Shown one piece after another: positions 1 to 9,473 of a DNA stretch of 11,105 bases (positions within the stretch are counted from its first letter, which is position 1; every line of letters begins with the position of its first letter). Source of the DNA: an uncultured Eubacteriales bacterium (GTDB lineage Bacteria > Bacillota > Clostridia > Oscillospirales > Acutalibacteraceae); the NCBI GenBank assembly GCA_900321595.1, contig ONWP01000009.1, positions 1 through 11,105 of the forward strand, in the 5' to 3' direction. The position numbers and the translations under genes were made by a program. The notes beneath the pieces are model-generated. The model searched no databases, had not been told where the DNA came from, and was given only the letters and a program-made list of their open reading frames with translations.

Positions 1-1167
1 AGACAGCTGCGCACGACGACGAATACGACGTTCCTTTCCGGCGGCGTTTTCCGCCACGCGAATCCCCTGAAATTCACGAAACGCGATAACGATCTGCGCC
101 GCGCGCTGCTTCTCGCGGACGCGCTCGCGCTCGTCCTGACGCTGATCGTCCGGCGCAGCATCCTGGAGGGTGTGACGGCGCTGTGCGCGTGTCTCGCGGT
201 GCAGCCGCTCATCTATGAGCTCGCTGTCACGCTCCTGCTGCGCAGAGCGCAGTCGAAGCTCATTCCCGTCGGCGCGAGCCTGATCAGCGTCCGGGAGGCG
301 CAGTCCCTCGCCGCGACGGATATCTTCGTCCTGCAGGCGGAGGAGCTCGCCGACGAACGCGCCTGCTGCGTGCACGGGATCAAGGCGCTCGGCGGCGTCA
401 AGCTGCGGCAGGCCGCGCTGTACGCGTCGAGCATGTGCACGGCCAGCGGTTCGCCGCTTGCGCACACCCTGAACGCCGCGGTCTCCCAGGACGAGGTGGA
501 GATCCCGACGGCTTCCGACGTCCGCATGCTGGCCGGTCTTGGCGCGCAGGGCGTCGTGGAGGGACACGACGTGCTTCTGGGCACGGCGGAGCTGCTTGAG
601 AGCCGCGATATCCCGATCCCGTCCGATCCCGAGATCGAGGAGGAGATCACGCTCGACCGGCGCGTGCTGTATATGGCCGTAGACGGCAAAGCCGTACTGG
701 TCATGGTGGTCAGCTACTACTTCCAGCGATCGGCGGTCTCGTTCCTGAAGCTGCTGACCGATCACGGCGCCCGCGTCGCGCTGTGCGGCAGCGAGCCCCA
801 TCTGGACGCGGCCTACATCTCGAAGCGGATGCGCCTGAAAAAGGGACAGATCTTCGACCTGAAGCCGGACGACAACGCGTTTATGCTCGAGCGAAGCGCG
901 ATCGGTCAGTTTTCCTGCCCGACTGCGCCCTTCTTCCGGGGCGACCTCGGCGGCATGTACGCGCTGCTCAGCCACGCCTACCGCATCGACCGGGCGGCGT
1001 ACCGGGCGCGGCTGACCGCGTTCCTCCTGACGATCCTTTCCACGCTTGTCGTCCTGCTCATCGTGCTCACCGGCGCGGCGACCAGTCTGGGCAGCGCGAT
1101 CCCGATCACGCTCATGCTCCTGACGACAGCGCTGACCGCGCTCATCGGCGGCGCGGGCAGACGATGA
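1..1167 (+). CDS. Degenerate P-type ATPase-like membrane protein (probable pseudo-enzyme), 5' end outside window
   Basis: The frame is open from base 1, so the N-terminus lies upstream; the internal GTG at 172 is not a convincing start. Numbering from base 1, residues 35-50 and about 58-80 form two membrane helices, like the pair preceding the P-domain of P-type ATPases (second helix contains VQPLIYELAV). Residues 107-112, TDIFVLQ at 106-112, align with the D-t-v-v-F-D run before KTGT, but the phosphorylated Asp is Gln112 and KTGTLT is replaced by AEELAD. SEHPLA of heavy-metal ATPases becomes SGSPLA (149-154). The N-domain GxG (GLG, 179-181) and the following VVEGHDVLLGTAELL block are kept. 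TGD becomes CGS (262-264). The GDGxND hinge is missing: only some 25 residues separate KPDD (288-291) from the segment before the last two helices (about 338-358, 363-384). The frame is intact, so this is probably a maintained pseudo-ATPase and not recent decay. Transport by ATP hydrolysis is unlikely. Family assignment is by motif alignment by eye; role unknown. Confidence 0.68.
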   Translation, partial: RQLRTTTNTTFLSGGVFRHANPLKFTKRDNDLRRALLLADALALVLTLIVRRSILEGVTALCACLAVQPLIYELAVTLLLRRAQSKLIPVGASLISVREAQSLAATDIFVLQAEELADERACCVHGIKALGGVKLRQAALYASSMCTASGSPLAHTLNAAVSQDEVEIPTASDVRMLAGLGAQGVVEGHDVLLGTAELLESRDIPIPSDPEIEEEITLDRRVLYMAVDGKAVLVMVVSYYFQRSAVSFLKLLTDHGARVALCGSEPHLDAAYISKRMRLKKGQIFDLKPDDNAFMLERSAIGQFSCPTAPFFRGDLGGMYALLSHAYRIDRAAYRARLTAFLLTILSTLVVLLIVLTGAATSLGSAIPITLMLLTTALTALIGGAGRR

Positions 1168-1174
1168 CCCCGTT

Positions 1175-1180
1175 TATAAT
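1175..1180 (+). promoter_or_regulatory. Possible -10 box (TATAAT) upstream of the MFS carrier gene
   Basis: A perfect TATAAT lies in the 52-base gap between the P-type ATPase-like gene and the carrier, in an AT-rich patch that stands out from the GC-rich surroundings. No recognisable -35 box is present 16-18 bases upstream, and there is no TGn extension. It could give a leader of about 33 bases. Transcription may equally read through from the upstream gene. Confidence 0.3.
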
Positions 1181-1219
1181 AATCGGCAATACCAGCTTAT
1201 CCGAGAGGAGACAATCAAA

Positions 1220-3082
1220 ATGGCAAAGCAAAAGAAAGCTGCCGGCGAACCGAAACTGAACGTCAGACAGACGATCCTGACGGGCTTCGGCTTCCTGGCC
1301 ACATCCATCGCGTGGGCGATCTACGATCCCTACATCACAAAGATCCTCAACAAGCTGCTTTCGAGCAGCCCGACGATCACCGCCTGGAGCAACTTCCTCG
1401 TGGAAAAGGTGTCGTTCCTGACGCGTCTCGCGGAGGCGCAGGGCGAGAACGTCCACCTGGTCGGCGGCGGTTTCACGCTGGTGCCGCTGTTCATCGGCTT
1501 CATCATGACCTTCGACAATATCTTCGGCGTGATCTTCCAGCCCACGTTCGGCAAGCTCAGCGACAACTGCCATTCAAAGCTCGGCAAGCGCCGCCCCTTC
1601 ATCGTGGCCTGCGCCCCGATCAGCGCGCTGCTGTTCATGCTGATCCCGATCATATTCCGTACGACCGGTTCGCTGGCGGGCACAATGATCTGCATCATCC
1701 TCTTCGTCTTTGTCATGTCCATCTGGCGCGCGCCCGTCGTCGCGCTGATGCCCGACCTGACGCCGCCCGCGCTGCAGAGCGAAGGCAACGCGATCATCAA
1801 CCTGATGGGCGGTCTGGGCACCGGCATCGGCATGGTCGCGGGCACGATCGGCATCGCGCTGTGCGGTCTGTTCACCGGCATGACCAAGGAGCAGATCAAG
1901 GCCGACGAGACCATCTCTTTCCCCTATGTTTTCGCGATCGGCTCCGTCGTGATGATCCTCGGCATGCTCATCCTGCTGTTCTTCGTCCATGAGAAGGACA
2001 CCTCCGTCAAGCTCAAGGGCGAGGAAAACGCCTACGTCGACGCGAAGGCGCGCCGCAAGGCCGAGCAGGAGGAAAAGCGCCGCCAGAAGGCCGAGCTCAA
2101 AAAACAGAAGCTGTCCAAGGGCGAGCGCAAGAGCCTCATCTTCATGCTGATGTGCCTGTTCTTCCTGTTCTGCGGCTCCAACGCCGTCACGACCTTCTTC
2201 AGCCTGTTCGCGCAGGAGATCCTGCACAAGATCACCAGCGAGGCGACCATCCTGATGCTCGTCTTCGCGGCTGTCTCCGCCGCCGCGGCGATCCCCGCCG
2301 GCAAAATGGGCCGCAAGTGGGGCCGCAAGAAGACCATCGTCGCGGGCCTCGCGCTGTTTATGGCGGCGTTCATTGTCTTCTTCGGCTTCTTCATCAGCCT
2401 GCTGGGCAAAGACGGGCTTTCCATCAACAAATACGTCACCGTCAACGGCGTGTACACGACCGTCAACGACTCAATGAACGACTTCAACTCCGATCTGTCC
2501 GAAGCGGCCAAGACCGCCGGCACGGAGGTCAAGATGCTCACCATGAACGGCTATATCGCGTACCTGAACGCGCCCGGGCAGACGTCTGCGGAGACCGAAG
2601 GCTACGCCGCGTTTGACAAGCAGCTGCACGACTCGGTCGACGGCATCGAGCAGGCTGTCATCAGCACCGCGGGCAGCCAGCTCGGCACGACCAACGCCAC
2701 CTACGCGACCGCGCTGCAGGCGCTGGCCGACGCCGTGAAGAGCGTCACCGGAATCCTCGGCTGGCTCATCTACCCGGTCATGATCATCGCCGGCGCGGCG
2801 AATATGTTCATCACCGTGAACACGCTGCCGCTGGTGCTGGAGATCGGCGGCGTGGACAAGGTCGGCACCTTCACCGGCTATTACTACACCGCGACCTTCT
2901 CCGCGCAGATCGCCTCCCCCATCCTCTACGGCTTCATCCGGATGTTCGCCGGCACGTATATGTCCCTGTTCTACTACTGCCCGATCATGTTCTTCGCCAG
3001 TCTGCTGATGATCCTCTTCGTCAAGCACGGCGAAGCCATCCCGGACGAGCTGATCGAAGAGGCGGAAGCCGCCGGCGACTGA
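1220..3082 (+). CDS. MFS carrier, SLC45/GPH (sucrose:proton symporter-like) group, with large extracytoplasmic insertion
   Basis: This is a 620-residue integral membrane protein, against about 450 for a usual bacterial relative. Twelve helices can be placed: about 18-36, 84-105, 128-146, 152-172, 193-217, 235-256, 305-328, 342-361, 373-395, 514-535, 550-572 and 580-602. Between helices 2 and 3 lies GKLSDNCHSKLGKRRPF (111-127), the G-x-x-SD-x(4)-S-x-x-G-x-RRPF motif A of SLC45 and plant sucrose carriers. RAPVVALMPDLTPP (170-183) then SEGNAI is also typical of that group. A motif A-like GKMGRKWGRKK (361-371) repeats before helix 9. A Lys/Arg/Glu-rich cytoplasmic linker (257-304) joins the halves. 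Residues 396-513 form an extra loop between helices 9 and 10, predicted outside. The likely substrate is a sugar or glycoside taken up with protons, but specificity is inferred only from family. The start is fixed by GAGAGGAG at 1203-1210. The secreted hydrolase gene follows after 28 bases. Confidence 0.9.
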   Translation: MAKQKKAAGEPKLNVRQTILTGFGFLATSIAWAIYDPYITKILNKLLSSSPTITAWSNFLVEKVSFLTRLAEAQGENVHLVGGGFTLVPLFIGFIMTFDNIFGVIFQPTFGKLSDNCHSKLGKRRPFIVACAPISALLFMLIPIIFRTTGSLAGTMICIILFVFVMSIWRAPVVALMPDLTPPALQSEGNAIINLMGGLGTGIGMVAGTIGIALCGLFTGMTKEQIKADETISFPYVFAIGSVVMILGMLILLFFVHEKDTSVKLKGEENAYVDAKARRKAEQEEKRRQKAELKKQKLSKGERKSLIFMLMCLFFLFCGSNAVTTFFSLFAQEILHKITSEATILMLVFAAVSAAAAIPAGKMGRKWGRKKTIVAGLALFMAAFIVFFGFFISLLGKDGLSINKYVTVNGVYTTVNDSMNDFNSDLSEAAKTAGTEVKMLTMNGYIAYLNAPGQTSAETEGYAAFDKQLHDSVDGIEQAVISTAGSQLGTTNATYATALQALADAVKSVTGILGWLIYPVMIIAGAANMFITVNTLPLVLEIGGVDKVGTFTGYYYTATFSAQIASPILYGFIRMFAGTYMSLFYYCPIMFFASLLMILFVKHGEAIPDELIEEAEAAGD

Positions 3083-3095
3083 AAGAAATCAGAAT

Positions 3096-3102
3096 AAAGG
3101 AG
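3096..3102 (+). promoter_or_regulatory. Ribosome binding site of the secreted hydrolase gene
   Basis: AAAGGAG sits 8 bases before the ATG at 3111, in the 28-base gap after the carrier stop codon. The short gap has room for a strong Shine-Dalgarno site but shows no promoter or terminator, supporting co-transcription with the carrier. Confidence 0.75.
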
Positions 3103-3110
3103 CAATCGCG

Positions 3111-4907
3111 ATGAAACACACGTTAAAACGCATAATCGCATGCCTTCTGTGCGCCGTTCTGCTGGTCCCGGCCGTCGCCTCTGTCGCGGCGGAGCCGGAC
3201 GCGGCGCAGTCCTTCCTGCCGAAAACGGACGACGCGATCCCGACGGTCGTCATCCCCGGCATCTTCCAGTCCGACGTGCGCATGTACGACGAAAACGGCG
3301 TCGAAATGACCGCGTACACCCGTCCGTTCTTCCTGGACAGCACCTGGGATATCGTGAAAAAGGCCGTCAAAAAGGTCGGTCTGCCGCTTCTGACAACGCT
3401 CCTCACGCAGCATGATTTCGGCGGCAGACTCGCCCGCAATTTCGCCGACGCGGTGGGCGATATCGTCTTCGGCAAGATCGGCGCGAATCCCGACGGCAGC
3501 CTCAAGTACAATATCAAGCCGGTGCAGTACAAGACGTGCCTCGCGAATCTGTCGCCGGAGGATCAGCAGTTCGTCCTCAACGCCATGCCGATGAACGACT
3601 ACGTGCAGGCGGCAGGTCCCGAGAAGCTGTACTTCCTCTCCTACAATTCCTTCGCCCCGATCAAGGACAACGCGGAGGATCTGTATGAGCTGATCCAGAT
3701 CGCGAAGAGAGAGACCGGCAGCGACAAGGTCAATATCGTCCCTGTCAGTCAGGGCGCGTCCATCGCGAATTACCTGCTCGAGTACCACCCGGAGGTCGTG
3801 GACGACCTGCACAAGATCATCTACGTCGTTCCGGCGCTCGACGGCGCGAACGTGCTGGGCGACCTGTACGTCTACGGGCTCAACGACGATCCGAACGATC
3901 TCTACGGCGATATGTTCACGAACGTGCTCAAGGACGCGGGCACCGGCGCGCTTGTCAATCTGGCGCTGCGGCTGTTCCCGAACGCCGTGCTGAACGATAT
4001 GCTCGATCAGGTCATGGACGCCGCGATCGAACAGATCAAATACTCCACCTCGATGTGGGCGCTGATCCCCTCCGGCTACTACGAGCAGGCCGCGGACAAG
4101 TACCTTTCCGGCCCGGACGACGCGTATATCCGCTCCCAGACGGACGCGTACTATCAGGCGCAGCGCAACAGCCGCGACAACATCCTGCGGGCGAAAAACG
4201 CCGGCGTGCAGGTCTTTGACGTCGTGAATTACAACCACATCCTCTACCCCATCGCGAAGACCTGGGACGAGGTCAACGCCGACGGCATCATCCATCTGGA
4301 TTCGACCTCCATGGGCGCGGTGAGCGCGCCGGTGGACGGAACGCTCCCCGCCGATTACACGCAGGCCGGCAACAGCTTCGGCACCTGCGCGGATCCGACG
4401 CACAACCACATCGACCCGCACCGCATGGTGGACGCCTCGACCGGACTGCTGCCGGACCACACCTTCTACTTCTACAACGGCGACCATGAGAAAACGGCGC
4501 AGAACGACGTCGTCATCAAGCTGGTCGAGACGCTGATGCTCACCGACCGGATCGAGGACGTGTACACCGACCCGGCGTTCCCGCAGTTCAACACGCAGCG
4601 CGTCTCCAGAAATCTCATCGAGGACGTGGACAGCATGCGAGGCTATCAGGCGCAGGGCGACGATCAGGCGGCGCTCGACGACGCCATCGCGGCGGTGGAC
4701 GCGGTCATCGCGAATACCGTCGTCGACACCGAGGCCTTTGAGCAGGCGAAGACCGATTTCTACGCGATCTACGACAAGCTCACCGGCGAGGATCACAGCC
4801 CGAAGGAGCTCAGCGCGTTCATGAAGATGATCGTCAGGCTCGACGCCTTCGTCGATCGGCGCGTCGGCAAGCAGGGCTACTCCGACGTGTTCCGCATCAA
4901 GAGCTGA
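3111..4907 (+). CDS. Secreted alpha/beta-hydrolase (lipase/acyltransferase-like)
   Basis: The protein has 598 residues and a Sec signal peptide: KR near the N-terminus, hydrophobic core 8-23, likely cleavage after VAA at 25-27; no lipobox. AIPTVVIPGIFQSDVRMYD (42-60) resembles the first strand and oxyanion loop of lipases and LCAT-type enzymes (P-x-x-x-x-PG-x-x-x-S). VNIVPVSQGASIANYLL (207-223) is the strand and nucleophile elbow: Ser213 is kept, but the first Gly of G-x-S-x-G is Pro211. The likely catalytic His is His459 in NGDHEK, placed late as expected. The acid is uncertain; candidates lie in the stretch after the strand at 366-374, for example Asp391 or Asp397. A long helical section (about 250-360) may form a lid. 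A Cys/His-rich segment, CADPTHNHIDPHR (426-438), could bind metal. The C-terminal part (about 500-598) is a small helical region. Substrate is unknown: an ester of lipid or glycan type is inferred. It probably works with the carrier encoded just upstream. Confidence 0.72.
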   Translation: MKHTLKRIIACLLCAVLLVPAVASVAAEPDAAQSFLPKTDDAIPTVVIPGIFQSDVRMYDENGVEMTAYTRPFFLDSTWDIVKKAVKKVGLPLLTTLLTQHDFGGRLARNFADAVGDIVFGKIGANPDGSLKYNIKPVQYKTCLANLSPEDQQFVLNAMPMNDYVQAAGPEKLYFLSYNSFAPIKDNAEDLYELIQIAKRETGSDKVNIVPVSQGASIANYLLEYHPEVVDDLHKIIYVVPALDGANVLGDLYVYGLNDDPNDLYGDMFTNVLKDAGTGALVNLALRLFPNAVLNDMLDQVMDAAIEQIKYSTSMWALIPSGYYEQAADKYLSGPDDAYIRSQTDAYYQAQRNSRDNILRAKNAGVQVFDVVNYNHILYPIAKTWDEVNADGIIHLDSTSMGAVSAPVDGTLPADYTQAGNSFGTCADPTHNHIDPHRMVDASTGLLPDHTFYFYNGDHEKTAQNDVVIKLVETLMLTDRIEDVYTDPAFPQFNTQRVSRNLIEDVDSMRGYQAQGDDQAALDDAIAAVDAVIANTVVDTEAFEQAKTDFYAIYDKLTGEDHSPKELSAFMKMIVRLDAFVDRRVGKQGYSDVFRIKS

Positions 4908-4932
4908 TTCCTCTTTTCGAAAAAAACAACGA

Positions 4933-4969
4933 AAACGGGCTCGTTTGCTTTCGGCAGACGAGTCCGTTT
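4933..4969. terminator. Hairpin 1 of the bidirectional terminator between convergent operons
   Basis: Arms 4933-4944 and 4958-4969 pair over 12 positions with one G-T wobble, and the stem continues inward (T4945-G4957 wobble, then 4946-4948 with 4954-4956) to a five-base loop. The seven A residues at 4920-4926 give a U-run for minus-strand transcripts, though five or six bases beyond the stem. On the plus strand only TTT ends the stem. It probably serves mainly the lysA side. Confidence 0.7.
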
Positions 4970-4980
4970 CGCACAGCAAA

Positions 4981-5013
4981 ACCGAAGGCGGCCGCAGCTG
5001 CCTTCGGTCTTTT
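4981..5013. terminator. Hairpin 2 of the bidirectional terminator, with U-run for the plus strand
   Basis: Arms 4981-4989 (ACCGAAGGC) and 5000-5008 (GCCTTCGGT) are perfectly complementary. Three more inner pairs (one a wobble) leave a four-base loop CGCA. CTTTTG follows at 5009-5014, and TATTTTG beyond, so it is a good intrinsic terminator for the hydrolase transcript. On the minus strand the stem is followed by a TTT run (4980-4978), so it can also act on lysA transcripts. Confidence 0.85.
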
Positions 5014-5025
5014 GTATTTTGTGAT

Positions 5026-6324
5026 TTAAACGTCGTTTTCGATCAGCTGCTCGGGCGTTTCCCGGCGGATGATCACACTCGCCTGCCCGCCCTCGACCTT
5101 GACGACCGCGGGTCTGGGAATGCGGTTGTAGTTGCTCGCCATCGAGTAGCAGTACGCGCCGGTGGACAACACGGCCAGCACGTCTCCGGCCTCGACCCGG
5201 CGGATCGGCGCGTTCTCCTGGATCAGGTCGCCGCTCTCACAGCACTTGCCGGCGACGGTGACGACGTCGTCCGCGGGCTCGCCCGCCTTCGCGGCGTTGA
5301 GCACGGTGTAACCCGCCTGATAGAGGATATAGCGGGGGTTGTCCCCCATGCCGCCGTCGATGCCCACGTACGTGCGCACGCCGGGGATCTCCTTCACGCT
5401 GCCGACGGTGTAGAGCGTCACGGCCTCCGCGCCGACGATCGAGCGGCCCGGCTCCAGCAGGATAAAGGGCACCGGCACGCTGCGCTCCTTCGCAACGCGG
5501 CGAACCTCGTCGGAGACCGGCTCCATATAGCGATCCAGCGGGATGGGATCGTCCTTCTCGGTGTACCGGATGCCGAAGCCGCCGCCCAGATCGAGCTGCG
5601 GAACGACGTAACCGGTCTCGTCCCGGATATCCGCGATAAAGCCCATCATGACCGAGGCGGCCTCGACGAAGGGCTTCGTATCAAAGATCTGCGAGCCGAT
5701 ATGACAGTGCAGGCCGACCAGCTCCACGCCGGGAGAGGCAAGCGTCTTTTTCACCTGCTTCATCGCCTCGCCGGTCTCCAGCGCAAAGCCGAATTTAGAG
5801 TCGATCTGACCCGTGCGGATGAAATCATGCGTATGCGCGTCGATGCCCGGCTTGATGCGCAGGAACAGCCGCGCCGTCTTGCCGGTTTCGGTCGCGATGC
5901 GCGAGATCCGCGCCAGCTCCTCCGGGTTGTCGCAGACGATCGCGCCGACGCCCGCGTCCAGGGCGTAGGCGAGCTCCTGCTCGCTCTTGTTGTTGCCGTG
6001 GAAATAGAGCCTGTCCGCGGGGAAGCCCGCGGCCAGCGCCGTATAGATCTCACCGCCGGACACCACGTCCAGCCCCATATTCTCCTCGTGCGCCAGACGG
6101 CAGGACGCCAGACAGCAGAACGCCTTGCTGGCGTACAGCACACGGCCGTTCCCGCCGTAATAGCGGTCGATGGACTCCGTGAAACGGCGGCAATTGCGCC
6201 GCACCCCGTCCCAGTCGTAGACGATGACCGGCGTGCCGAACTCAGCGGCCAGCGCCGTCGTATCCAGTCCTCCGATGGTCAGATGTCCCTGCTCGTTGAT
6301 ATTCAGGCTTTCGGAAACAAACAT
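5026..6324 (-). CDS. lysA: Diaminopimelate decarboxylase
   Basis: PLP-dependent enzyme that decarboxylates meso-2,6-diaminopimelate to L-lysine and CO2, the last step of lysine synthesis, in the cytoplasm. The 432 residues fit the family's usual length. The N-terminal alanine-racemase-type barrel has the PLP lysine in YASKA (Lys67), HCHIGSQ (206-212), the phosphate-binding GGGFG (247-251) and EPGRS (291-295). The C-terminal beta domain has the GKCCESGD motif (359-366; Cys362 is the conserved active-site Cys contributed by the partner subunit of the dimer) and TGAYCYSMASNYN (388-400). No key residue is missing. The ATG at 6324 follows AAAGGGGAAG (6340-6331) at a suitable distance. It lies 29 bases after engB on the same strand with no terminator between, so it is probably the third gene of a lon-engB-lysA unit. 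No lysine riboswitch was seen upstream. Confidence 0.97.
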   Translation of the reverse strand: MFVSESLNINEQGHLTIGGLDTTALAAEFGTPVIVYDWDGVRRNCRRFTESIDRYYGGNGRVLYASKAFCCLASCRLAHEENMGLDVVSGGEIYTALAAGFPADRLYFHGNNKSEQELAYALDAGVGAIVCDNPEELARISRIATETGKTARLFLRIKPGIDAHTHDFIRTGQIDSKFGFALETGEAMKQVKKTLASPGVELVGLHCHIGSQIFDTKPFVEAASVMMGFIADIRDETGYVVPQLDLGGGFGIRYTEKDDPIPLDRYMEPVSDEVRRVAKERSVPVPFILLEPGRSIVGAEAVTLYTVGSVKEIPGVRTYVGIDGGMGDNPRYILYQAGYTVLNAAKAGEPADDVVTVAGKCCESGDLIQENAPIRRVEAGDVLAVLSTGAYCYSMASNYNRIPRPAVVKVEGGQASVIIRRETPEQLIENDV

Positions 6325-6353
6325 GCTTCTCTTCCCCTTTCCGAAGTTTTGTT

Positions 6354-6934
6354 TTATGAAAGGTATCCCTCGATGGCAGCGCGAACCGCGTCGGTTCCCG
6401 TGCCCTTGAGCGCGCTGAATGGGATCGCCGCCGGATCTCCGTAATCGGAAAGCTCCCGGGCGACATCCGCCAGGCGCTTTGCCTGCTCCCCCTTGTTGAG
6501 CTTATCCCATTTGGTCAGGACCACGAGGAAGGGGATCCCGGCCTCGTACATATAGTCCATCATGTCGTAATCATCCTCTGTGGGCGCTCTGCGGCCGTCC
6601 ACCAGCTGCACCACGAGCCGGATATTCCGGTTCGACGTGAAGTAGCGCTCCATCAGCTCGCCCCAGCGCTTCTTTTCCTCAAAGGAGCGTCTCGCGAACC
6701 CGTAGCCCGGCAGATCGGCGAACACGACCTCCCCGTTCTCGAAGAAGTTGATCGTCGTGGTCTTGCCCGGCGTGGAGCTGACGCGCGCCAGATTCTTCCG
6801 GCCGCACAGCGCGTTGAGCAGCGACGACTTTCCCACGTTGGAGCGGCCGCTGAAGACGATCTCCGGCCGGTCGGACGGCCGCAGCTGATCGCCGGTGCCG
6901 AAGGAGACCGTATAATCAAACCTCGTAAAATCCA

Positions 6935-6938
<4 letters not shown>
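6354..6938 (-). CDS. engB: Ribosome biogenesis GTP-binding protein EngB/YsxC/YihA
   Basis: This TrmE-Era-type small GTPase is needed for late 50S ribosomal subunit assembly. The 194 residues match the family's usual size of about 195-210. All G motifs are visible: G1 GRSNVGKSS (31-39), G2 region STPGKT (55-60), G3 DLPGYG (75-80), G4 TKWDK (142-146) and G5 SALKG (174-178). The family signature FARRS-x-EEKKRWGELMERY follows G3. The first codon of this span is GTG (6938-6936), directly followed by ATG (6935-6933). An AGGGAG Shine-Dalgarno (6951-6946) lies 7 bases from the GTG and 10 from the ATG, so either could start. The ATG overlaps the lon stop as TGATG, which suggests translational coupling to lon. 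lon-engB adjacency is also found in Bacillus subtilis (lonA-ysxC). Confidence 0.98.
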
Positions 6939-9298
<2,360 letters not shown>

Positions 9299-9381
9299 AT
9301 CGATTCTCAACTCCGATTGTATTCGCTCAGGGGCGCAGGGTTTCTCTCGCTCTTCCCTTCGCAAAACCTTACGCCATTATA

Positions 9382-9409
9382 ATTATACTGATTATCCGTC
9401 ATTTTGCAA
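9382..9409 (-). promoter_or_regulatory. Sigma-A-type promoter of the lon-engB-lysA operon
   Basis: Reading the minus strand, TTGCAA (9409-9404) and TATAAT (9387-9382) are separated by 16 bases. Four of six -35 positions and all six -10 positions match consensus. The region is AT-rich within a GC-rich genome. Transcription would begin near 9375, giving a leader of about 77 bases before the lon ATG at 9298. A second TATAAT-like run follows at once (about 9381-9376), so the exact start may vary. Confidence 0.7.
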
Positions 9410-9426
9410 TATGTAAGTATGCATAA

Positions 9427-9453
9427 ATTCGGCAGAGCGACGCCCTGCCGAAT
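9427..9453 (-). terminator. Hairpin after the ABC permease gene, likely weak terminator
   Basis: ATTCGGCAG (9427-9435) and CTGCCGAAT (9445-9453) form a perfect nine-pair stem with a nine-base loop, 21 bases past the permease stop codon. On the minus strand only TTATG follows the stem, so the U-run is poor. Its place between one gene's stop and the next gene's promoter supports termination; an mRNA 3'-end stabiliser or protein-binding palindrome is possible. Confidence 0.55.
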
Positions 9454-9473
9454 ACGCGTTTTGACCGTGTCCG

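Noticed and set aside
172..174. GTG at 172 as the start of the first gene
   Set aside because: The frame is open to base 1 and the upstream codons encode a helix expected in the P-type ATPase layout; no Shine-Dalgarno site precedes it.
3123..4979. 618-codon open frame on the minus strand opposite the hydrolase gene
   Set aside because: It is an antisense shadow typical of GC-rich DNA: low-complexity, Val/Arg/Asp/Glu-rich, with no domain, while the opposite strand has a signal peptide, a Shine-Dalgarno site and a hydrolase fold pattern.
6325..6353. Lysine riboswitch or attenuator before lysA
   Set aside because: The gap is only 29 bases and holds just a Shine-Dalgarno site; there is no room for an L-box aptamer.
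4945..6444. 499-codon plus-strand frame opposite lysA
   Set aside because: It starts inside a terminator hairpin and covers the unmistakable lysA and the end of engB; its composition is shadow-like.
9299..9364. TTG start giving Lon 22 more residues
   Set aside because: The extension is Arg/Glu-rich and unlike Lon; the ATG at 9298 restores the canonical N-terminus and has a GGAG upstream. The TTG also lies very close to the mapped-by-eye transcription start, leaving little room for a ribosome binding site.
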